Below, in pieces: positions 1-5,290 of a DNA stretch of 8,413 nucleotides. A model generated the notes under the pieces. The model did not search any database. It saw nothing but the letters and a program-made list of their open reading frames with translations, and was not told the DNA's origin. The DNA comes from an uncultured Collinsella sp. (GTDB lineage Bacteria; Actinomycetota; Coriobacteriia; Coriobacteriales; Coriobacteriaceae): NCBI GenBank assembly GCA_958419975.1, contig CATZIG010000079.1:1-8413 (forward strand), given 5' to 3'. The translations under genes and the position numbers were made by a program. Each line of letters opens with the position of its first letter. Positions within the stretch are counted from its first letter, which is position 1.

Positions 1-876
1 CGCGCTAACAATCTTCCATGTTAGGTCGGCTGCACTCTTCCCATTGCCCTGAGCGCCGGGATCGGATCCACCGTGACCGGCATCAAGTGCAACCACGCGA
101 ACGTTTTTACGAGCCGAACGGGAATCGACGCTATAAGCCGCAATGTCACCATAACCTTCAGAACCGGAAAGCGCCTCTTCAATAGAGAAAGCCTCGACAG
201 GATTGCCGTTCTCATCAGCATAGTAGACCGACAAATCATCGATATTGTCAACGCTATCAGATGAAGAAGACGAATTGACTACGTCAAAGCTGTAATCCTC
301 AGAGGAGAGGTCCACTGAATAGATCGCGTTCGAATCCTTCACCTGATACGTAATACCGGTTAAAAAATACCGCGCTACCAACAAATCTTGTCCAAATGTA
401 AAGCCCGCAGCATTCCCAGAGAAAGCCGAAGCTTCAACGGAGCGCTCTTCGCCAGAATTGCTGACGAATGATAGGGACGCAGAGGTCAAAACATCAGAAT
501 CAGATGCAGTTGCGAACGCCGCCTCTTGCATAGCACCCAAAGAAAGAGAGGGTTGCGAAATGTACAAGTATTGGAAAGAGGCATCGACACAAGAGGAATC
601 GGAAGATTGAGCCGATTGAGCGGCCGATTCGACATCCGAATTACAAGAGCCTGCTTCGGCGGTCTTCTCAGTATCCTCACAAGAGTCGGCTTCGGCGGTC
701 TTCTCAGTATCCTCGGAAACGAAATCCGAAAATGAAGAGGAGCTAGAGGTCTCGGCTTCATTATTAGAGAGCGAGGAAAACTCAAGTGCATAGGCCGACG
801 AAACGGGAGCAAGGAAAGAAGAGGAAACCAGAACAGCGGTAACCAAATTAGCAACTGCGCAACGAACCTTTTTCAT
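1..876 (-). CDS. Secreted N-acetylmuramoyl-L-alanine amidase (Amidase_3), N-terminal part, runs off the window
   Basis: Amidase_3 enzymes are zinc-dependent and cleave the MurNAc-L-Ala bond of peptidoglycan outside the cell. The visible 292 codons begin with a signal peptide (Lys-Lys-x-Arg, a hydrophobic stretch at about 8-23, likely cleavage after the Ala-Tyr-Ala at 28-30). A long Ser/Glu/Asp-rich linker follows, with a 12-residue tandem repeat at 55-78 and a poly-Ser run near 202-206. The catalytic domain opens at about 259 with VVALDAGHGGSDPGAQGNG; His268 is the first zinc ligand. The ATG at 876 is chosen because GGGAG (884-888) lies 7 bases upstream and the signal peptide starts there. 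Oddity: the Glu zinc ligand expected about 14 residues after the His, in a G-L-Y-E-type context, reads K-S-A (Ala282). Family assignment is firm; activity is uncertain. The rest of the domain lies outside the window. Confidence 0.88.
   Translation of the reverse strand, partial: MKKVRCAVANLVTAVLVSSSFLAPVSSAYALEFSSLSNNEAETSSSSSFSDFVSEDTEKTAEADSCEDTEKTAEAGSCNSDVESAAQSAQSSDSSCVDASFQYLYISQPSLSLGAMQEAAFATASDSDVLTSASLSFVSNSGEERSVEASAFSGNAAGFTFGQDLLVARYFLTGITYQVKDSNAIYSVDLSSEDYSFDVVNSSSSSDSVDNIDDLSVYYADENGNPVEAFSIEEALSGSEGYGDIAAYSVDSRSARKNVRVVALDAGHGGSDPGAQGNGKSAADLTWKIVSA
643..714 (-). repeat. Two-copy 36-bp tandem repeat inside the amidase linker
   Basis: Units at 643-678 and 679-714 differ at only a few bases. 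They encode EDTEKTAEADSC and EDTEKTAEAGSC (residues 55-78). The unit is a whole number of codons, so copy number can change by slippage without breaking the frame. Each unit ends in Cys, unusual in an exported linker, so disulphide formation is possible. Confidence 0.85.
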
Positions 877-947
877 ATATGCACTCCCAATAAATTAACG
901 TAAATCTAAATAGTAGACTTTAACTAAAACAAAATAGAACTCGAATA

Positions 948-953
948 ATTCTA
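948..953 (-). promoter_or_regulatory. Possible -10 element for the amidase gene
   Basis: On the minus strand TAGAAT (five of six consensus bases) lies about 70 bases before the ATG, within a markedly AT-rich stretch (about 877-960) that contrasts with its surroundings. No good -35 hexamer at 16-18 bases is evident. The interval 877-1084 holds no other gene that I can see. Confidence 0.3.
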
Positions 954-1084
954 ACTGAATTACTTGACCTGCCGTTAACCCATTTTCACCCTTACCCCAT
1001 TATCGGAACCGAGCTGAGGAAGGCAGCGTAGGAGAATCGCGATTACGAATTTACGCACCGCTTAGGACTTGACCCAACAATGGC

Positions 1085-2200
1085 CTACTTCGGCAAAGAA
1101 ACCCCTTCAATCTTGTCCCACAAAACATCAAACACCCTACCCGGATGCTTGAAAAACGCCCGATACAGAACCTGTCGAACCGCCTCGACGCAGGAAGCGG
1201 CAACATACACGCCGGTCACCACGAGCACCACCGACAGCAGTCCCCACGCTGGGTGGCAGTGGGAGAACACAAGCAAGTTCTTCCACAGCAGCTCCTGCAT
1301 GTACGCGCTGTCCGTGGCAAGGTACACGCCAAACGACAACGTGGCCAAGTAATTGACAACAGGCCAATGCGCAGGTTGAGCGTTAAAGACAAACAAGCAC
1401 ACCGGAAGTGCGATCGTAAGCGACAAGAGGCTTGCGGGATTAGTCACCACCGATTCGTACACGTTGGAAGCGAAAGCGCTCAAAAGGAGCACATCCCTTT
1501 GAGCCACAAAGTAGCAAACATACACAGCAACGTACGAAAGAACGGGCAGCACCAAAACCCTCGCACCCGTCCCACCGCGATAATGCCACTTAAACCAACA
1601 CGTCACGCACGCGATCACGACCGTCTGACCCGTCAGGGAGGAAACAAAGCCACCAATTGTCGAATACGGCACAACGGGCAAGACCCCATATAACACGACC
1701 AGCAGCATACAGAGCTCACCCAGTCGCCGGCTCGTCAAGGTACGCAACCCGTCGAACAGATAGGGCGCCACAAGAATCAGCAAAATATACACCGTAGGAA
1801 ACCACCACAGAGAGGCGAGCGGAGCAAAGACGGCAGCCATTAGCTCTTCAGCTTGCAGACCATCCCCCGCCTTAAACACGCCGAAGTACAGGACGAGTGG
1901 CACACTATAAAAGAGCATTTGCCCCAGCAGGGTCCAAGCCCTTCGCAGCTGACCCTTAAGTGTCAGTTGCGCGTCGGCCAGGTACCACACCGTAATGATA
2001 AAAAACACGGCAACGGCAATACGCCCCGAAGGGTACAACACGCCATGCAGCACCATGCGTGCAACGGTCCCGGGGAAAACGGAAATAGGCTCAGCATTAT
2101 GAATCACGAAATGATGAGCTACTATGAACCACATCGAGATGATGCGCAGAAGCTCAACCTTTGAATTGCGCTCTTTTGATCGTCCCAAACTCTCCCCCAT
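1085..2200 (-). CDS. Membrane acyltransferase 3 family protein (OafA/YrhL-like)
   Basis: Acyltransferase 3 proteins are multi-pass membrane enzymes that move acyl groups, often O-acetyl, onto surface polysaccharides or other exported glycans. The 371-residue product has the family start: a short basic segment, then ELLRIISMWFIVAHHF (about 16-31), with the His-His pair at 29-30 and Arg19 typical of the active-site region. A second helix carries FFIITVWYLAD, standing where most members have FF-x-I-S-G-x-x-L. About ten hydrophobic segments follow, with a basic C-terminus. Length is normal for the family. ATG at 2200 is preferred because homologues begin just before the RNSKVELLR segment, but no convincing Shine-Dalgarno precedes it; an in-frame TTG at 2257 would add 19 residues. 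It shares strand with the amidase, about 210 bases apart. The acceptor cannot be told from sequence. Confidence 0.88.
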   Translation of the reverse strand: MGESLGRSKERNSKVELLRIISMWFIVAHHFVIHNAEPISVFPGTVARMVLHGVLYPSGRIAVAVFFIITVWYLADAQLTLKGQLRRAWTLLGQMLFYSVPLVLYFGVFKAGDGLQAEELMAAVFAPLASLWWFPTVYILLILVAPYLFDGLRTLTSRRLGELCMLLVVLYGVLPVVPYSTIGGFVSSLTGQTVVIACVTCWFKWHYRGGTGARVLVLPVLSYVAVYVCYFVAQRDVLLLSAFASNVYESVVTNPASLLSLTIALPVCLFVFNAQPAHWPVVNYLATLSFGVYLATDSAYMQELLWKNLLVFSHCHPAWGLLSVVLVVTGVYVAASCVEAVRQVLYRAFFKHPGRVFDVLWDKIEGVSLPK

Positions 2201-2262
2201 CAACCGTGCAACTTTTATGAGTCGCCAACGTGTCCTGCATACCAACAATTTAGCCAATTACA

Positions 2263-2309
2263 CCTGGAGGGCAAGTTGTGTCACGAAAAGAGGCGTAATT
2301 CCCTCCAGG
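2263..2309. repeat. Perfect 9-bp inverted repeat upstream of the acyltransferase
   Basis: CCTGGAGGG (2263-2271) and CCCTCCAGG (2301-2309) are exact reverse complements separated by 29 bases. The element ends 6 bases upstream of the alternative TTG start at 2257. It has no T-run and so is not a classical terminator. It could be an operator, a leader structure or an element end. Confidence 0.5.
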
Positions 2310-2328
2310 GCCGTCGTCGGCCGTTATC

Positions 2329-2451
2329 CTACGCGACCTTACCGAGCTTGTCCATGAAGGCGGCCTTCAGCGCGGCAACGGTGGCGCCCCCGACGCGCTT
2401 GTGGCGGCACCACTCCGCGACGTTGCGCTCCAGGTGGACTGCTTCTGTCAA
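2329..2451 (-). pseudogene. C-terminal fragment of an unrecognised gene
   Basis: A reading frame with protein-like composition ends at TAG (2329-2331). It includes AVHLERNVAEWCRHKRV, then GGATVAALKAAFMDKLGKVA at its end, an amphipathic helical tail. From the TTG at 2451 it would be 40 residues, but no Shine-Dalgarno supports that start and the frame continues open upstream into the IS-end region. I read it as the tail of a gene whose front was lost next to the IS3 remnant. I do not recognise the family. Confidence 0.35.
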
Positions 2452-2465
2452 GGCTAAACTGAACA

Positions 2466-2490
2466 CCGGGGACTGCAGCGGAAACCCCGG
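2466..2490. repeat. Short inverted repeat just past the transposase stop
   Basis: CCGGGG (2466-2471) pairs with CCCCGG (2485-2490) around a 13-base loop, 10 bases beyond the transposase stop on the minus strand. It may belong to the end of the insertion sequence. I could not find a matching terminal repeat on the other side, so IS boundaries stay undefined. Confidence 0.35.
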
Positions 2491-2499
2491 ACTGTGTTC

Positions 2500-3123
2500 C
2501 TACGCTACAGGACCTAGGCTTCTTCGGAACTGCATCGGGCTCATATAGCCCAGGTCGCTCTTGCGGCGCTTGTCGCGGTACCAGAACAGATAGGCGTCCG
2601 GCATCTCCATGAACTCCCCCATGCCAGCATCGTCCCAGCCCCTTCCGTGGAAGGACTCCACCTTCAGCCTGCCGAAGAAGCCCTCCGCCCTTGAATTGTC
2701 GGGTGAGCACCCCTTCCTCGCCATCGAGCGCACGATGCCGTGCCCATCGCAGATGGCGATCCAACCGGGCCACCGGTAATGGCTGCCGCGGTCGGAGTGC
2801 ACCCAGTGGTGCTCACCATACGCAAGCTGCGAGCAGGCCCGCAGGAGCGATGAGTTGGCAAGCACCGCGTTCGGGGGCGTGCCGATGGACCAGCCGACGG
2901 GCATTCCGTTGAAGCAATTGATCGCCGGCGAGAGGTGCACTTGCCGGCGGGGATGCGGAATTCCGTGATGCCTGTGACCCACAGCCCGTTTGGCTGGCCG
3001 CGAAGCGGTGTCTGCCCCTCTCGTCCAGGCAGGTGTTCCCAGGCGCCACGTAGACCTCGCCCACGTACGGGCTGTACCTGCGCCTCCTCCGCGGCGCGCA
3101 GGCGACCAGCCCCTTTGAATTGC
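2500..3123 (-). pseudogene. Decayed IS3-family transposase (OrfB, rve integrase core)
   Basis: Reassembling three minus-strand frames gives the C-terminal two thirds of an IS3 OrfB. From about 3120 to 2995 the frame reads RRRRYSPYVGEVYVAPGN; between about 2994 and 2942 the next frame reads PNGLWVTGITEFRIPAGK; from about 2941 to the TAG at 2500 the third reads VHLSPAINCFNGMPVGWSIG, then HSDRGSHY, KGCSPDNSRAEGFFGRLK and DLGYMSPMQF. Two frameshifts (near 2990-2997 and 2938-2944, each equivalent to a one-base loss) break it. The first catalytic Asp of the DDE triad (W-V-T-D-I-T-E-F in the family) is Gly (codon at 2970-2972), while the later Asp (HSDRG) and Glu (RAEGFF) remain. OrfA and the N-terminus of OrfB are gone; the fragment stops abruptly against the holin gene. 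It cannot encode an active transposase. Confidence 0.88.
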
Positions 3124-3142
3124 CCATGGAAGGAGAAGACCT

Positions 3143-3283
3143 ATGGGCATCAACTGGAGGGTCCGCACGAAGCCGCTGGCGTTCTGGCTGGGCATCGCGG
3201 GCGCGGCGGCGACACCGGTGCTCGCGTACCTGGGACTCGGCTACGAGGCCATTCCACGCGCATGGGCGGCCCGCGGCGCGACC
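3143..3283 (+). pseudogene. Truncated phage holin (phi LC3/Phage_holin_1-like N-terminus)
   Basis: From ATG at 3143, with AGGAG about 7 bases upstream, the frame begins MGINWRVRTKPLAFWLGIAG. This matches the usual opening of phi LC3-type holins (x-I-N-W-K-V-R-x-K-N-x-x-F-W). One hydrophobic segment spans about residues 12-33. Normal members have a second membrane helix and a conserved end near the D-P-T-T-x-G-x-x-D-S motif; neither is seen. After about residue 45 the frame becomes Arg/Pro-rich and non-phage-like and stays open by chance to 3604. Holins make lysis pores in the cytoplasmic membrane. Here the fragment is most likely a prophage scrap. The family call rests mainly on the first 18 residues. 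Confidence 0.55.
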
Positions 3284-3461
3284 GACCCAGCTCGGCACCC
3301 GGAGCGAACGCAAGTTCGGCGCGGGCGGCCCCCGACGGGTGAGCACGTGGCAGTGGTTGCTCCGCTGGGGGGGCATAATAATGAACGGTTGGCCTGCGTC
3401 CCGTGGCGGTTGCTGCAAAGGCTCCGCTTGGGAACAGATGCAATATTGCGTCCGCACCTTC

Positions 3462-3470
3462 TGTTAGAAT
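3462..3470 (+). promoter_or_regulatory. Extended -10 promoter upstream of the methyltransferase remnant and SIR2-HerA
   Basis: TGTTAGAAT combines a TG dinucleotide with a five-of-six TATAAT match, so it can work without a good -35; none is seen at 16-18 bases. It stands in a local AT-rich patch inside GC-rich debris. Initiation would fall near 3477, about 55 bases before the TTG start at 3532. It is the best promoter candidate I see upstream of the SIR2-HerA genes. The stretch 3284-3461 contains no gene I can support. Confidence 0.45.
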
Positions 3471-3763
3471 TGTTCACTAGTGTTTTATGCTGCGGTTTTC
3501 TGATCCGCCGGCATGGGCTAAGGGGTGTTTTTTGGCTGTACAGGGTAAATCAAAGGAGCGCGTTCAGGACGTTGGCGAGGTCTTCACCAACGAGTGCGAG
3601 GTGAACGCCATGCTTGACATGGTGAAATCCGAGACGGAGCGCATCGACTCCCGGTTCCTGGAGCCGCCGTACGACAACGGCAACTTCCTCGCTGAGGTGC
3701 TGCGACGCAAGCTTTCCGTGGTGGCCTCGCGCTACCGCAAGAGCGCGACCGACTGCATACACG

Positions 3764-4015
3764 GTGCCGTCGCGGCGAGAAAGGCTGGCGCAGAGAAGCC
3801 GAAAACCGCGGCCGACAGCGGCGCGGCCGGCGTCGAACAAGGCCCAGTTGAACGCACTGGGAGCCGGGTGCAAGGTGCGCCACAAGGCATGGGGCGCCGG
3901 CACCGTGACGAGGATAGACGGCGGCTCGATCTACGTGAGCATCGGGGGCAAGGAGCGGATGTTTCAGTTCCCGGGCGCGTTCGAGCAGGAGTTCTTGAGT
4001 TTATTGGGAGCATGC
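3764..4015 (+). other. Fragment carrying an 'AWGxG' beta-barrel-like domain, in frame with SIR2
   Basis: In the SIR2 reading frame, upstream of its ATG, the translation reads GAGCKVRHKAWGAGTVTRID, then GSIYVSIGGKERMFQFPGAF and EQEFLSLLGAC. This resembles the small Tudor/CarD-like module (G-x-x-V-x-H-x-x-F/W-G-x-G-x-V) found at the C-terminus of UvrD/PcrA helicases and of various accessory proteins. The preceding residues (about 3764-3850) are Arg/Pro/Ala-rich and look non-native. GTG at 3764 is simply the first possible start; no Shine-Dalgarno is seen. There is no stop before SIR2, so a 508-residue fusion is formally possible. I favour the tail of an older gene, perhaps part of the same disrupted methyltransferase locus in another frame, cut by the arrival of SIR2-HerA. 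Confidence 0.45.
4006..4010 (+). promoter_or_regulatory. Shine-Dalgarno that sets the SIR2 start
   Basis: GGGAG at 4006-4010 lies 5 bases before ATG 4016. The ATG at 4012 is out of frame. This site, plus the start of SIR2-like sequence soon after, is why the shorter 424-residue protein is preferred over the 508-residue frame from GTG 3764. Confidence 0.6.
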
Positions 4016-5290
4016 ATGTCTGACAACGCAATAAACATACCGGGCAACGTGTCCTCCGATATGCAGAAAGAATCCTCCAAACCCCTTTTTACCTTGCAGA
4101 GGGGTGCAACAAGGCGTGAGGTAAACGCGGTAGAAGCCAGACATTTTGTTCAAGGCATTCTTTCCAGGTCGATTAACCTAGCCACGCTTATCGGCTCTGG
4201 CGCATCTACTCCGGCCATTCCCCTGATGGGTGAAACCTTCAGGAACTTGCGAGCGGACCTCAAGCTCAACGATCCCGATCTATCTATCCTTCTGGAAAGT
4301 CGGATAACTAAAATTGCCTGTCGAGATAACGAAGACCCTGCGAAGTACTCGAACATAGAGAACCTCCTCTCGTGGCTGAGTCAGCGCATCGAGGGCTCTC
4401 TAGATAGCGCCGATGACGACAAGAGGGTTTCCGATGCAGTTCGCAAGGCCTTTCTCGAGTCCGTCGACATCAAATACAGCGCGGAGCACTCCGACGTCCT
4501 TGATAGCTATCGTAAGTTTGTTCAGGGACTTGGCGTATCGCGACAGATCCTTGCGCGCGGTGGTCAAGCTGCCTTCGACGTCGTTAATCTCTTCACAACA
4601 AACTACGACCTATTTCATGAGATGGCCCTTGAATCGAGCGGCTACGCCTATGTGGACGGGTTCTCGAACGGGCTGATACCCACATTCAACCCGCGGGAAT
4701 ACCATCGCAGGCCGATTGACCTCGACGAGAGATTCAGGGATCACTACGAACCGGTGAACCCCTTCTTTCGCCTTTACAAGATGCACGGGTCCATCAACTG
4801 GAGGATTTATGATGGAAACGTCGTAAGGATCCCCAGGTTTCCCGACATCACCGACGAGTACCAAGGCGACAGACAACTTATCGCCCCGATGACTTCCAAA
4901 TACGCCTTGACCCAGGGCTCCCCCTATAGCGATATGTTCCGCGAGTTCGTAAATGCCCTCGCCGTCCCCAACACAGTCCTTCTGACTTGTGGATTCAGCT
5001 TCGCGGACTCTCACATATCAAACCTTATCAGCCAGGCTCTTGCGAGGCCCGATTTCACGCTCCTCGCCTTTATCGGCAACCCGGCAGAAGCAGATGTCGG
5101 TTCCCCTACACGTGTGTTCTACGATAAGGCAGGTGGCGCGAACACCTATTTCGTATATCCAAGTGAAAGGGAACTGGACCGCAAGCGCCCGCTATACTTC
5201 TCGGAATTTGCTGACTTTATCGGGCCCGAGATCACCTTCGGAGACGATGTGGCATCTGGATCTTTGGGGCTTGGTGACAAGAATGACTAA
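4016..5290 (+). CDS. SIR2-domain NADase of a SIR2-HerA (Nezha-type) anti-phage system
   Basis: SIR2 effectors of this class hydrolyse NAD+ when phage infection is sensed, starving the infected cell. The 424-residue product shows the SIR2_2-type pattern in order: NAD-binding loop NLATLIGSGASTPAIPLMG (GSGAS at 60-64), LFTTNYDLFHEMAL (Asn196 and Asp198), YKMHGSINW with the expected catalytic His257, and LLTCGFSFADSHI (322-334) ending the Rossmann fold. Residues 240-255 hold an FRDHYEPVNPFFRLYK insertion before the catalytic His. No signal peptide or membrane segment is present, so it should be cytoplasmic. All expected active-site residues are intact. The stop overlaps the HerA start by 8 bp (ATGACTAA, 5283-5290), implying coupled translation and a fixed stoichiometry. 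Transcription probably comes from around 3462-3470 or further upstream. SIR2 identity and pairing are well supported; defence activity is inferred from the family. Confidence 0.9.
   Translation: MSDNAINIPGNVSSDMQKESSKPLFTLQRGATRREVNAVEARHFVQGILSRSINLATLIGSGASTPAIPLMGETFRNLRADLKLNDPDLSILLESRITKIACRDNEDPAKYSNIENLLSWLSQRIEGSLDSADDDKRVSDAVRKAFLESVDIKYSAEHSDVLDSYRKFVQGLGVSRQILARGGQAAFDVVNLFTTNYDLFHEMALESSGYAYVDGFSNGLIPTFNPREYHRRPIDLDERFRDHYEPVNPFFRLYKMHGSINWRIYDGNVVRIPRFPDITDEYQGDRQLIAPMTSKYALTQGSPYSDMFREFVNALAVPNTVLLTCGFSFADSHISNLISQALARPDFTLLAFIGNPAEADVGSPTRVFYDKAGGANTYFVYPSERELDRKRPLYFSEFADFIGPEITFGDDVASGSLGLGDKND

Larger units (their letters stand above)
3532..4023 (+). pseudogene. N-terminal remnant of an N6-adenine DNA methyltransferase
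   Basis: From TTG at 3532 (AAGGGGTG just upstream) the frame opens MAVQGKSKERVQDVGEVFT and continues to ETERIDSRFLEP, NGNFLAEVLRRKLSVVASRY. This is the start of SAM-dependent adenine methyltransferases with the G-E-V-F-T-P motif and motif I F-L-E-P-A-C-G-x-G-N-F. Similarity covers about residues 1-74 (to about 3753). Key positions are damaged: the Pro after GEVFT is Asn, and motif I reads FLEPPYDNGNF, losing A-C-G of the SAM-binding loop. The catalytic N-P-P-Y region is absent. The remaining ~90 codons are Arg/Gly-rich and out of frame with the AWGxG fragment they overlap. The frame ends at TGA 4021-4023, within the ATGTCTGA that starts SIR2, so it could still couple translation into SIR2 even if the protein is dead. 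Confidence 0.7.

Noticed and set aside
486..854. 122-codon minus-strand frame within the amidase gene
   Set aside because: Offset frame of the repeat-rich linker; Pro/Arg-rich, no ribosome site, and it contradicts the amidase frame carrying the signal peptide and catalytic motif.
1145..1693. Long plus-strand frame opposite the acyltransferase
   Set aside because: His/Arg/Gln-rich translation without motifs, fully antisense to a clear membrane protein gene.
2158..3123. Shared 12-mer CCTTTGAATTGC at 2158-2169 and 3112-3123 as a possible target duplication
   Set aside because: One or two such matches are expected by chance in a window of this length, and the copies do not fit plausible IS ends.
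3150..3457. Several overlapping minus-strand frames between the IS remnant and the methyltransferase start
   Set aside because: High GC leaves frames open; translations are Arg/Pro/Ala-rich with no recognisable OrfA or other motif.
4989..5282. 98-residue upstream extension of the HerA frame
   Set aside because: It lies wholly inside the SIR2 gene in another frame, is Ser/Arg-rich like a shadow frame, and ATG 5283 fits the operon overlap and the normal family start.
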